64,000 nt of DNA from Peterkaempfera podocarpi. GTDB lineage: Bacteria > Actinomycetota > Actinomycetes > Streptomycetales > Streptomycetaceae. Below are positions 1 through 9,512 of the stretch, one piece after another. Location of the stretch: the NCBI RefSeq assembly GCF_042466665.1, contig NZ_CP162102.1, forward strand, positions 1,178,001-1,242,000, given 5' to 3'. The notes below the pieces were generated by a model. The model did no database searches. It was not told the origin of the DNA and saw nothing but the letters and a program-made list of their open reading frames with translations. The position numbers and the translations under genes were made by a program. Numbering within the stretch: the first letter of the stretch is position 1; every line of letters begins with the position of its first letter.

Positions 1-1619
1 CACCTCGGGCTTGGCCTCGACGCGCGGGCCAGTGCCGGTACGGGTACCGGCTGCGGTCCCAGGGCGGCTGCTGCGCCCGGTCCGCATCAGGAACAGCAGC
101 TCGGGTCCCTTTGCGGTGAGCCGGTTGATGGCGACCCGGCCCAGCCACCAGGCGAGGAGGATGCCGGTCGCCACGCCGATCGGGGCGCCGAGCCAGAGCA
201 GCACGGGGTTGGAGAGCATGACGCCGAGGGTGACCGCAGTGGCCGCCGGCAGGGCCGGGACGACGGCGGCCCAGAAGAGCACATTGGACTGTCCCGTCGT
301 GTCGGCCCTGTCGAGCGGGTTGTCGGGGCGTTTGTGCGCGTCGGGCCCGGGCACGAGCGCGGCGACCGAGGCGTACGACATGATGCCGATGCCGCCGCCC
401 AGCAGCGCCGGCACGAGGGCGGCGACCCAGGGCCAGGCCCAGGTGCATCCGCTCCAGGCGGTGAAGGCGATCGAGACGGCGACGGTGAGCGGACCGAAGA
501 CCAGCAGGCCGGCCCACTGGCGGCCGCGGATGTCGGCGCGCTGACTGCCGGTCATCAGGGTGAGCCAGAGGGCCGTGCCGTCCTGGCTGTAGAGGTTGTA
601 CGCGGACGCGACGGCCATCAGCGGCAGGGCCGGGCCGGCCCAGGGCAACAGGAGCTTGGCGCCGAAGGTGAGCGGCAGCAGCGCGGTGCCCAGAGCCCAG
701 GCGACGGGTACGGTCGCCGTGGTGATGCGTTGCGGGTCGCGCAGCCAGGTTCGCAGTTCCTTGCGCAGCACGGCCCCGGTCGCGCCGGAGTACGGGCCGC
801 CCATGGGTGCCGCACCGCGGTTACTGCCGCGCACGACAGAGCGGCCGTGGCGAGCGCCGGCGAGTGTGCGGGCCCAGCCGAGCAGCAGCAGCGCGCACAG
901 GGCGATGAGGCCGACCAGGGTGCCGAGCGACTGCCACCACTGTCCTTGGCCGGCGTCGTCGACGGCGACCAGAGCCCACCCGGAGGGAATCGCGCGGACC
1001 GCGGTGGACATGGCGGTGGGAAGCCGGTGGTGAGCACCCGGGAGTAGGCGACCGCGACGATGAGCATCCAGCCGGACTGGGTGAGCACCATCATGGCCGC
1101 GAACATCACGCCGGTGAGGGCGGCGCCGAACCGGGAGCCGGCGACCGCGCCGAAGACGGCGTACGTGACCCGCGAAAGCACTACCACGAACGCCAGCTCC
1201 GCGGCGGCGGCCGCTGTCGACACCAGCGCCGGACCCACGCCGAGGCGGATGCCGTACACGATGAGGCTGAGGAACGCGAGGGTGGTCACCGCGGTGGTGA
1301 TGCCGACGAAGGTGGCAGCGAGCAGTCCGAGGGCGAGCTTCCGGCGAGGCAACGGCAGCAGCGCGAAGTGGTCGACGCGCAGGACCGCCGAGCCGCCCCA
1401 CAGCGGGCCGACGATCCAGCCGAGCATCCAGATGAGGTAGGTCGTGGCGAGCAGATCGGCGGTCAGTCCCGGCGCCTCGAACCGGGCAAGGGCCAGGGCG
1501 ATGGTGGCCGCGGCCAGGACGACGCCCAGGACGGCGCCGGTGATCATCCAGGCTGCCTTGCCGCCGGTCATGGAGTTGCGGATGATCCGCAACTTCATCC
1601 GGATCAGAACGCCAGCCAC
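1..1619 (-). pseudogene. ABC transporter permease, frameshifted and cut by the window edge
   Basis: This is the membrane subunit paired with the ATPase just upstream. It starts at a GTG at 1619 that overlaps the last codons of the ATPase gene by 16 bases and has a GGGGAAGGG ribosome site. The first 200 or so codons (down to about 1020) give a hydrophobic multi-spanning protein. After the codons for a TTGF stretch the frame is lost. The other frame continues without a stop from MSTAVRAIPSGWALVAVDD to base 1 and is again strongly hydrophobic. One extra C on the coding strand (a G at 1018-1020 on the plus strand) would join the two halves as TTGFPTAMSTAV. It is therefore either a recent one-base deletion in a short homopolymer or a sequencing error. 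The 3' end lies outside the window. The substrate is unknown. Confidence 0.75.
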
Positions 1620-2404
1620 GACAGCCCTTCCCCCGCCCTCGCGTCGGCGCCGACGAGGCGGACGAAGGCTTCCTCGAGCGTGCTGTCGCCGCGTACCTCG
1701 TTCAGCGGTCCGGCGGCAACCACGTTGCCCTCGGCCATGATGGCGACCGTGTCGCACAACTGCTCAACAAGGGCCATGACGTGGCTGGACAGGATGGCCG
1801 ACCCGCCGGAGGCGACGAAGCGCAGCAGGATCGTCTTGAGCGTGGCGCCAAAAACCGGGTCGACCGCCTCGAAAGGCTCGTCGAGCACCAGTAGCCGCGG
1901 CCGGTGCAGCAGCGCGGCGGCGAGCCCGATCTTCTTGCGCATACCGGTGGAGTAGTCGACGACGAGGGTGCGCTCGGCGTCGTTGAGCTGCGTGATGTCG
2001 AGCAGCTCGTCGACGCGTTCGGTGAGCACGGCGGGCTCGATGCCGCGCAGCCGGCCGATGAATGTCAGGACCTCGCGGCCGGTGAGCTGCTCGGGCATCG
2101 CCAGGCCGTCGGGCAGTACTCCCAGCAGGGCCTTGGCCTGGACGGGATGGGACCAGACGTCGACGCCGAAGACCTCGGAGTGTCCGTCGTCCGGGCGCAG
2201 CAGGCCGACTGCCATGGACAGCGCGGTGGTCTTGCCGGCGCCGTTGGGCCCGACGAGGCCGAAGAAGGAACCCTGCGGGACGGTCAGGTCGACGTGGCGG
2301 ACCGCGACCTTGCCTCCGAATGCCTTGTGCAGGCCGGTCAACCGCAGCGCCGGCTGCCGGTCGTCGTGCGCGGATCTCGGCTCATCGGCGTTCTGCCTGG
2401 GCAA
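1604..2404 (-). CDS. ABC transporter ATP-binding protein
   Basis: ATPase subunit of an ABC transporter, driving the permease encoded downstream with an overlapping start. From the TTG chosen here the protein has 266 residues, with Walker A GPNGAGKT at 52-59, a degenerate signature (STGMRKK), Walker B LLVLDEP and a switch histidine in LSSHV. The TTG at 2404 was chosen because GGAAGGA lies eight bases upstream. A GTG at 2443 in the same frame has no clear ribosome site but would add 13 residues. The short ABC-2 style ATPase without extra domains suggests an exporter of a drug, lipid or peptide; nothing in the sequence decides which. If the permease is really broken, this ATPase has no partner nearby. 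Confidence 0.85.
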   Translation of the reverse strand: MPRQNADEPRSAHDDRQPALRLTGLHKAFGGKVAVRHVDLTVPQGSFFGLVGPNGAGKTTALSMAVGLLRPDDGHSEVFGVDVWSHPVQAKALLGVLPDGLAMPEQLTGREVLTFIGRLRGIEPAVLTERVDELLDITQLNDAERTLVVDYSTGMRKKIGLAAALLHRPRLLVLDEPFEAVDPVFGATLKTILLRFVASGGSAILSSHVMALVEQLCDTVAIMAEGNVVAAGPLNEVRGDSTLEEAFVRLVGADARAGEGLSWLAF

Positions 2405-2665
2405 TGTCTCGATTCCTTCCCGTCGGCGAGGCTGGGCGCGCACTGGATCAGTCTGGCCGGGCCGGAGCGGTGACGGGAAGACCGGAGCGGTGGCGGGAAG
2501 ACGAGTACGGCGGTTGAATCCGTCGTCGCGGTGGAGCGATCACGTCGCGGTAGTCCCGGTCCGTCCGGGCGTGGGGGAACGGCGTCGGCCCAGCTTCAGC
2601 ACAGGTCCGCAGGTGATCAGCACAGGTCCGCGGGTGACGGCCCGCCGCGAGGCTCAAAGAGACGG

Positions 2666-3556
2666 TCAATCGGTCTTCACGGGGTTGCGATGTGCAGGGT
2701 CTGCCGGTGCGGTGAGATCGAGCAGGAGCATGGCGTCGTGGTCGGGGGTGCCGGGTTCGGCGGTGTAGGCGCCGAGGCGCTGGCCGGGGGTCCCCTCCAG
2801 GTTCATGCTCTGGCTGCTGAGGGTGAGGACGCCGACCTTCGGGTGGTGGAAGGTCTTCTGGATCTTTTTTCGGCCGATGACCTCGTAGCGCTCCCAGAGC
2901 TTGGCGAAATCGGGGCTCTTGAGAAGAAGTTCGCCGACGAGGCTGGTGAGATCGGGCGCGTCGGGGTTGGTGCCGGCTTCGGCACGCAGGCGGGCGACGC
3001 AGCCGCGAACCTGGGTCTCCCACTCGGGGAACAGCTCGCGGGCGGCGGGGTGGAGAAAGAGGTAGCGGGCGAGGTTGCGCTGGGTGGCCGGCCAGTCGCT
3101 GATGCCCGCGTACAGGGCCAGGCCGGCGGGGTTCCAGGCGAGCAGGTCCATGCTGCGGCTGACGATGTAGGCCGGGTTCGGGCGCATCGCGTCCAGCAGC
3201 AGCTTGAGGTGGGGGCGGACCGTCCGGCTGGGCGGGGGAGGCGGCTGGGGCGCGTAACGGGAGGCCCGGACGGCGAGCTCGCGCAGGTGGTGGTGTTCGT
3301 CGTCGTCGAGCTGGAGGGCGCGGGCGAGGGCATCGATGACACCGGGACCGGGCCGGGTCTCCTTGCCTCGCTCCAGGCGGGTGTAGTAGTCGATGCTGAC
3401 CCCGGCGAGCGTGGCCAGTTCCTCGCGGCGCAGGCCAGGGGTGCGGCGAACGCCGGGCCCGGGGGTGAGGCCGACAGCCTGGGGGCTGGTCTGGGTGCGG
3501 CGGGCGCGCAGGAAGCGCGCGAGTTCGTCGCCGACAGTGTGCTGCTCGGGTGCCAT
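2666..3556 (-). CDS. HTH transcriptional regulator with MmyB-like ligand domain (copy 1)
   Basis: 296-residue DNA-binding regulator. An XRE-type helix-turn-helix occupies about residues 10-75 (RREELATLAGVSIDYYTRLERGK). It is followed by the MmyB-like domain (about 110-285) with the family hallmarks LLAWNP, a PEWE stretch and a FHHPKVG motif before a terminal TAEPGTPD. Proteins of this class usually sit divergently from the oxidoreductase or efflux gene they control. Here the divergent neighbour is an MFS exporter starting at 3723, and the 166-base gap holds an inverted repeat (3597-3622). The protein resembles the second regulator at 9513-10397 over its whole length. Confidence 0.88.
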   Translation of the reverse strand: MAPEQHTVGDELARFLRARRTQTSPQAVGLTPGPGVRRTPGLRREELATLAGVSIDYYTRLERGKETRPGPGVIDALARALQLDDDEHHHLRELAVRASRYAPQPPPPPSRTVRPHLKLLLDAMRPNPAYIVSRSMDLLAWNPAGLALYAGISDWPATQRNLARYLFLHPAARELFPEWETQVRGCVARLRAEAGTNPDAPDLTSLVGELLLKSPDFAKLWERYEVIGRKKIQKTFHHPKVGVLTLSSQSMNLEGTPGQRLGAYTAEPGTPDHDAMLLLDLTAPADPAHRNPVKTD

Positions 3557-3596
3557 ACAGCCAGTGTCGCAACGCGGCCACCAGGGCGGTATCCGC

Positions 3597-3622
3597 GAGG
3601 GGGGCCCTGCCGTACCCCCCTC
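3597..3622. promoter_or_regulatory. Inverted repeat, candidate operator between HTH regulator and MFS gene
   Basis: GAGGGGGG and CCCCCCTC face each other across a 10-base spacer (CCCTGCCGTA) between the divergent starts of the regulator (3556) and the exporter (3723). The stretch CTGCCGTACCCCCC resembles CTGCTGGTACACCCC in the equivalent position at the second regulator (10430-10452), which supports a shared operator. Binding is inferred from position and similarity only. Confidence 0.45.
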
Positions 3623-3722
3623 TGACCACCCCCTGGCAGAACCCGGTCTCCCTGTCGGCCGGGCGAGCCGCCATGGTGGATGACGTCACCTCTTCACCCG
3701 CCTTGACCAGGAGCATCGCCCC

Positions 3723-5129
3723 GTGTCCGTCTCCCTTGCCGCGACCGCCGCACCAGCACCAGATGCCCCGGCGCCGCGCCGTCCCGGCGCCTCCGCGGCG
3801 CTGGGGGCGGCACTGCTGGGTTTCTTCGTCATCACGCTGGATGCCTTGGTGGTCAACGTGGCGCTGCCGTCGATCCGGAGCAGCCTGGGCGGTGACATCA
3901 AAGGGCTGCAGTGGGTGGTCGACGGCTACACGCTGCTGTTCGCCGCTCTGCTGCTGTCGGCGGGTTCACTGACCGACCGGCTGGGGGCCCGCCGTACGTT
4001 CGTCGTGGGCCTGGCCGTGTTCGTGGCCGCCTCGGCTGCCTGCGGGCCGGCACCGGACCTGGGAGTGCTGGTCGTCGCGCGGCTGGTGCAGGGCGGCGGA
4101 GCCGCGGTGATCGTGCCGTCCTCTCTGGCGTTGATCCGGGAGGCGTTCCCGGACGCGGGCAGCCGGGCGAAAGCGATCTCCGTGTGGGCGCTGGGCGGCT
4201 CCGCCGGGTCGGCGGCCGGTCCGGTCGCCGGTGGTTTCCTCAGCCAGATCGACTGGCGGCTGATCTTCTTCGTCAACCTGCCCGTCGGCTTGATCGCCCT
4301 GGCCCTCCTGGCCCGCACCCCTCGCTCGCCGCGTCCACCGCGTTCACCGCGCGCGCCGTTCGACTGGACGGGGCAGCTGTCGGCGGTCGCGGCGATGGGC
4401 GCGCTCACGTTCGCGGCGATCGAGGCCGGCGCCGACGGCTTCACCGCCCCGGCAGTGGTTGTCGCGTTCGTCGTGGTGGTGGTCGCCGCCGTGGTGTTCG
4501 TGGTGTCGCAGGCGAGGGGCCGGCACCCCATGGTCGGGCCGGCGCTGCTGCGCGAGCGCACCATGGTGGTCTCGGCGGCGATCGGCTTCGCGCTCAACGT
4601 CGGCTTCTACGGAATGATCTTCCTGCTCAGCCTGTACCTTCAGCAGGCGCAGGGGATGTCGGCGCTGGCCACGGGGCTGACGTTCGTACCGATGACCGTG
4701 CTGACGGCGTTCGTCAGCCCGACCGCGGCGTGGTTCGCCGCCCGGTTCGGCGCCCGGATGCCGGTGATCACCGGGCAGGTGGCCATGACGGCCGGCCTGG
4801 TCCTGCTGGCGTTCGTTCCCACCTCTGCGCCGACGTGGCTGCTGATCGCGGCGATGGTCCCGGTCGGCGCGGGCGGCTCGTTGGCCGTCCCTGCCCTGAC
4901 CTCCCTGCTGCTCGACCACGTGCCCGCCGGGCAGGCCGGCACGGCCAGCGGCGTGCTGAACACCTCCCGCCAGGTCGGCGGCGCGCTTGCGGTGGCGATC
5001 TTTGGTGCGCTGATCGCCGACCGCGGGCACCTGGCGGCCGGGCTCGAGACCAGCCTGCTGATCGCCGCCGCGGCAGTCCTGCTCACCACCGCGGTCAGCT
5101 TCCTGCTTCGGCCCACCGCTCGGGCGTGA
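3723..5129 (+). CDS. MFS drug exporter, DHA2 type
   Basis: 468-residue integral membrane protein with about 14 predicted hydrophobic segments, as in the DHA2 (EmrB/QacA) drug:proton antiporters. Seen directly: the early LDALVVNVALPSI segment, the motif-A-like loop SLTDRLGARRTF, the motif-C region LGGSAGSAAGPVAGG, and a late GQAGTASGVLNTSRQVGGAL motif. The start is a GTG at 3723. The gene is divergent from the HTH regulator and probably controlled by it. It is followed, after a reductase remnant, by alcohol dehydrogenase and reductase genes. A likely role is export of a toxic small molecule that the neighbouring enzymes also act on; the substrate is unknown. Confidence 0.85.
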   Translation: MSVSLAATAAPAPDAPAPRRPGASAALGAALLGFFVITLDALVVNVALPSIRSSLGGDIKGLQWVVDGYTLLFAALLLSAGSLTDRLGARRTFVVGLAVFVAASAACGPAPDLGVLVVARLVQGGGAAVIVPSSLALIREAFPDAGSRAKAISVWALGGSAGSAAGPVAGGFLSQIDWRLIFFVNLPVGLIALALLARTPRSPRPPRSPRAPFDWTGQLSAVAAMGALTFAAIEAGADGFTAPAVVVAFVVVVVAAVVFVVSQARGRHPMVGPALLRERTMVVSAAIGFALNVGFYGMIFLLSLYLQQAQGMSALATGLTFVPMTVLTAFVSPTAAWFAARFGARMPVITGQVAMTAGLVLLAFVPTSAPTWLLIAAMVPVGAGGSLAVPALTSLLLDHVPAGQAGTASGVLNTSRQVGGALAVAIFGALIADRGHLAAGLETSLLIAAAAVLLTTAVSFLLRPTARA

Positions 5130-5214
5130 CCCGGCTCGGCGTCACGCCTGCACGGTAGTCCGCTTCCCAGGACACAGACTGAGCCAGAAAACGGAAAAAA
5201 GGGATGGAAACATT

Positions 5215-5376
5215 ATGCAGCACATCAAGCTACGTGAACGGGAAGTCTCCTGGACCGGCCTGGGCGCCATGGGGATGTCCCGCAGTCACCGCCGAACAGG
5301 TCGACAAGCTCTCCAGCCTGCCCCCGCCGTAGGCGAGAGCCACACCGAAGCCAGGCGGCAGCCGCTCGAACGCTGA
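5215..5376 (+). pseudogene. Internally deleted aldo/keto reductase remnant
   Basis: This 53-codon reading frame begins MQHIKL and continues to GLGAMGMS, matching the first 22 residues of the intact reductase at 7597. It then jumps directly to sequence matching that protein's last 30 codons (TAEQVDKLSSLPPP in a shifted frame, then PAVGESHTEARRQPLER against PAAGDTHNEAQMRMMER). The catalytic barrel, roughly 800 bases, is missing, and two frame changes remain in the tail. The frame is open to a TGA at 5374, so a short peptide could still be made. It probably derives from a tandem reductase copy that collapsed. The position between the MFS gene and the alcohol dehydrogenase supports decay of a once longer operon. 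Confidence 0.8.
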
Positions 5377-5477
5377 ACACCCCACCCCCCTCCCGACCGA
5401 CGGAACCCGGCCGGGCCACCGATGCGAACACCCGGGCCGCCGGACACCGGCGGACTTCAAGAGCAGGAGCAGCTTTC

Positions 5478-6512
5478 ATGCGTGCAGCAGTGATGTACGG
5501 CGCCGGCGACGTCCGGATAGAGGACCGGCCCGACCCCAAGATCCAGCAGCCCTCCGACGCCGTCGTCCGGGTCGTGCTGTCGTGCGTGTGCGGCAGCGAC
5601 CTGTGGCCCTACAAGTCGATGCCCGCCACCGGCACCGGGCGCCCCATGGGGCACGAGTTCCTGGGTGTGGTCGAGGAGACCGGCTCCGGTGTCTCCGGTA
5701 TCAGGGCCGGTGATCTGGTCGTCGCTCCGTTCACCTACTGCGACAACACCTGCGACTTCTGCCGCAAGGGCCTGCACTCCTCGTGCCGGCACGGCGGCCG
5801 GTACGGCTTGGACGGGGTGGACGGCGGTCAGGGCGAGGCGGTGCGCGTTCCCCACGCCGACGGCACCCTGGTCAAGCTCCCGGTCGGCGCGGACTCCGCG
5901 CTGCTGCCGTCGCTGCTGGCCCTGTCGGACGTCATGGGCACCGGCCACCACGGCGCCGTCACCGCCCGCGTCGGCAACGGCGACCGCGTACTGGTGATCG
6001 GCGACGGCGCGGTCGGCCTGTGCGCGGTCATCGCGGCCAAGCGCCGGGGCGCCGAACAGATCGTCCTCATGGGCCGCCACACCGCCCGCACCGACCTCGG
6101 CCGTGCGTTCGGCGCCACCGACGTCGTCGCCGAACGCGGCGACGAAGGCATCGCCCGTGTCCGCGACCTGACCGGCGGCCACGGCGTCGACAAGGTCATC
6201 GAGGCCGTCGGCGCCCGCCAGGCCCTGGACGCTGCGTTCGGCACAGTCATCGACGGCGGCATCATCAGCCGCCTGGGCGTCCCGCAGTACGAGGAGGGCC
6301 CCGTCGGCCCGTCGATGATCATGAAGAACATCACCCTCACCGGAGGCGTCTCCCCGGCCCGCGCCTACATCGAGGAGCTGATGCCCGATGTCCTGGACGG
6401 TGCCATCGAACCGGGCCGCGTCTTCGACCAGACCTTCACCCTCGCGCAGACCCCGGACGCCTACCAGGCCATGACCGACCGCCGCGTCCTCAAGGCCCTC
6501 ATCACCCTCTGA
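5478..6512 (+). CDS. Zinc-dependent alcohol dehydrogenase (MDR family, copy 1)
   Basis: 344-residue medium-chain dehydrogenase that should oxidise or reduce an alcohol/carbonyl pair with NAD(P). The catalytic zinc ligands are visible as C38 in CGSD and H59-E60 in GHE. The structural zinc site is complete: C88, C92, C95, C103. The Rossmann motif is GDGAVG at about 175. The ATG at 5478 follows an AGGAGC ribosome site. It begins a run of same-strand redox genes (two aldo/keto reductases and a cupin) spaced by 27 to 205 bases. A paralogue at 10671 has the same framework but lacks one structural cysteine. The substrate is not identifiable. Confidence 0.88.
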   Translation: MRAAVMYGAGDVRIEDRPDPKIQQPSDAVVRVVLSCVCGSDLWPYKSMPATGTGRPMGHEFLGVVEETGSGVSGIRAGDLVVAPFTYCDNTCDFCRKGLHSSCRHGGRYGLDGVDGGQGEAVRVPHADGTLVKLPVGADSALLPSLLALSDVMGTGHHGAVTARVGNGDRVLVIGDGAVGLCAVIAAKRRGAEQIVLMGRHTARTDLGRAFGATDVVAERGDEGIARVRDLTGGHGVDKVIEAVGARQALDAAFGTVIDGGIISRLGVPQYEEGPVGPSMIMKNITLTGGVSPARAYIEELMPDVLDGAIEPGRVFDQTFTLAQTPDAYQAMTDRRVLKALITL

Positions 6513-6539
6513 CCCACCGACACAACAAGGAAGAACCCC

Positions 6540-7391
6540 ATGGAGCACGTCACCCTCAACAACGGCGTCCAGATGCCGATCCTCGGCTTCGGCGTCTACC
6601 AGATCCCGGCGGAGCAGACCGAACAGGCCGTCTCCGAAGCCCTCGCGGCCGGCTACCGGCTGCTCGACACCGCGGCCGCCTACGGCAACGAGGAGGCTGT
6701 CGGCCGCGCCATCAAGGCCAGCGGCATCCCGCGCGAGGAACTGTTCGTCACCACCAAGCTGTGGGTCCAGGACGCGCCCGCGCAGGAGAACACCCGACGC
6801 GCCTTCGATACCTCGCTGCGCAAGCTCGGCCTGGACTACCTCGACCTGTACCTGATGCACCAGCCCTTCGGCGACGTCTACGGCCAGTGGCGGGCCATGG
6901 AAGCGGTGAACCGCGAGGGCCTGGCCAAGGCGATCGGCGTCGCCAACTTCTACCCCGACCGGCTCCTGGACCTCGCCTTCAACAACGAGGTCACGCCGGC
7001 GGTCAACCAGATCGAGACCCACCCCTTCTTCCAGCGCACCGCCGATCAGGACCTCATGCATGAGCACGGCGTCCAACACCAGTCCTGGGGCGGCTTCGCC
7101 GAGGGCAGGAACGACCTGTTCACCCATCCCGTCCTGAGCGGGATCGGTGAGGCGCACGGCAAGTCCGTGGCGCAGGTCGTGCTCCGCTGGCTGATCCAGC
7201 GCGGCGTCGTCGCCATCCCGAAGTCGGTCAACCCCGACCGGATGGCGCAGAACATCGACGTCTTCGACTTCCAGCTCACCGACGACCAGATGGCCGCCAT
7301 CGCCGCCCTCGACACCGGCGCGACCCTGTTCTTCGACCACCACGACCCCGAGATGGTCGCCTGGCTCAGCAAGCGCCGCCTGGACGGCTGA
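6540..7391 (+). CDS. Aldo/keto reductase (AKR5-like)
   Basis: 283-residue (alpha/beta)8-barrel reductase using NADPH. The full catalytic tetrad is present: D43, Y48, K73, H107. The C-terminal cofactor-binding stretch IPKSVNPDRM is also present. It starts 27 bases after the alcohol dehydrogenase stop, with AAGGAAG ahead of the ATG, so the two are probably co-transcribed. Full-length enzymes of this type reduce small aldehydes, diketones or quinones; the actual substrate here is unknown. Confidence 0.88.
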   Translation: MEHVTLNNGVQMPILGFGVYQIPAEQTEQAVSEALAAGYRLLDTAAAYGNEEAVGRAIKASGIPREELFVTTKLWVQDAPAQENTRRAFDTSLRKLGLDYLDLYLMHQPFGDVYGQWRAMEAVNREGLAKAIGVANFYPDRLLDLAFNNEVTPAVNQIETHPFFQRTADQDLMHEHGVQHQSWGGFAEGRNDLFTHPVLSGIGEAHGKSVAQVVLRWLIQRGVVAIPKSVNPDRMAQNIDVFDFQLTDDQMAAIAALDTGATLFFDHHDPEMVAWLSKRRLDG

Positions 7392-7596
7392 CGGGACGGG
7401 CAGACCTCAACAGCGCCTCGCTCTGCATCACCAGCTGCGGGGTGCCTCAGCCGCACCCCCTACCCGCAATGCCCCGGCAGCCGTCAACGACATCGCCCCG
7501 ACCCCGGACACCTCGTCCCAAGGGGAAGGAGCATGATCACGTGCATCTGATTCATCACCCCCGAACACCAGAATTCATCAGGAGAAGCGAGGAACA

Positions 7597-8571
<975 letters not shown>

Positions 8572-8621
8572 CCGCCGCCCCCGGATCCATCCCACACCCG
8601 CACGAGAGCAAGGAGCACCCC

Positions 8622-9041
8622 GTGGAGTTCGTCGGGCCCCGGCCGACCGGCAAGGGACCGCAGGAGTGGTTCAACGGTGATGTCTGGTTCGACGTCATCC
8701 ACGCCGGGCAGGACCCGTCCCGGCTGCGCGCCAACATGGTGCGCTTCGCCCCCGGAGCCCGCACCGCCTGGCACCGCCACGCCGTCGGCCAGACCCTCCA
8801 CGTCGTCGCCGGGATCGCCCTGATCGGCACCCGCGACGGCTCGGTCTTCGAGGCCCACCCTGGTGAGACGGTGACCTGCCCGCCCGGCGAGGAGCACTGG
8901 CACGGCGCCACCGAGGACCGTTTCATGCAGCACCTCGCCCTGTGGGACGGCACCGCCCCCGACGACGACCGGCCCGAGACCACCTGGCTGGAGCACATCA
9001 CCGACGAGCAGTACACCGCCCCACGCACCCGCAGTCACTGA
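8622..9041 (+). CDS. Small cupin-domain protein
   Basis: 139-residue single-domain cupin. Metal-binding positions are visible in the first motif (WHRHAVGQTLH, H51, H53, H60) and the second (PPGEEHWHGA, H92, H94). The GTG start is preceded by AAGGAGC. Stand-alone cupins of this shape near alcohol dehydrogenases are often annotated as carboxymuconolactone- or hydroxynitrile-lyase-like proteins, but activity cannot be read from sequence. It ends the redox gene run, followed by a hairpin at 9098-9151 and an IS remnant. Confidence 0.8.
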   Translation: MEFVGPRPTGKGPQEWFNGDVWFDVIHAGQDPSRLRANMVRFAPGARTAWHRHAVGQTLHVVAGIALIGTRDGSVFEAHPGETVTCPPGEEHWHGATEDRFMQHLALWDGTAPDDDRPETTWLEHITDEQYTAPRTRSH

Positions 9042-9097
9042 CTCCGAACACGCGACACGTCAAGGAGGCCGCTCACTGCCCGGCGCGCCGCGCCGCT

Positions 9098-9151
9098 ACG
9101 GAACCCGCACGCGACACCGCTCTTGACCGCGGCGTGCCGTGCGGGTTCCGT
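9098..9151. repeat. Inverted repeat with 14-bp perfect arms
   Basis: ACGGAACCCGCACG (9098-9111) and its exact complement (9138-9151) are separated by 26 bases. It lies 57 bases after the cupin stop and just before the transposase remnant. It could be a transcription terminator of the redox run (without a T tract) or an end of the degraded insertion sequence. Confidence 0.55.
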
Positions 9152-9159
9152 GCCGTTCA

Positions 9160-9499
9160 GGGCCAGGAATGTGCGAACCCACGCGCCGTCGCCTTCGACC
9201 TCCCCCACCTCGCCGAAGAGCCCGTCATGGCCTGGTCCTGCGAGTGGCGCCGCACTGCCCTCAAGGGACTCTTCATCGACCGGCTGCTCGGGCCGCCGTG
9301 GACGCTGTGCCCCGTGACACCGATGCATCCTCCTGGCCCGTCACCACCTCGCGCCAGGCTCAACCGCCTTCTCTTCACCCACTGCGACAACCTGCGGGAG
9401 AAGGACACCGCGCTCCTTCGGGAGCGGCGGGCCGCCTGCCCTGAGATGACTGAACTCGCCGAGCTCCCGCTACCACCGATGACGGAACAGAGCCGTTGA
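9160..9499 (+). mobile_element. Degraded ISL3-like transposase fragment
   Basis: The plus-strand frame ending at the TGA at 9497 contains PPRARLNRLLFTHCDNLREK followed by DTALLRERRAACPEMTELAEL. This resembles the internal part of ISL3-family transposases (the PRQVAWLLLRRPDDL...LRTACPEVAVLAGL region as I know it from streptomycete elements). The frame upstream is not convincingly transposase, and the conserved catalytic region and C-terminus are missing. No complete IS ends were recognised apart from the inverted repeat at 9098-9151. Identification is by family memory, so it is moderate at best. Confidence 0.4.
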
Positions 9500-9512
9500 T
9501 CGACGGCCCTTC

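Noticed and set aside
5457..7343. A 628-codon minus-strand frame across the dehydrogenase and reductase
   Set aside because: Complementary to two genes with complete catalytic residues; no family features of its own.
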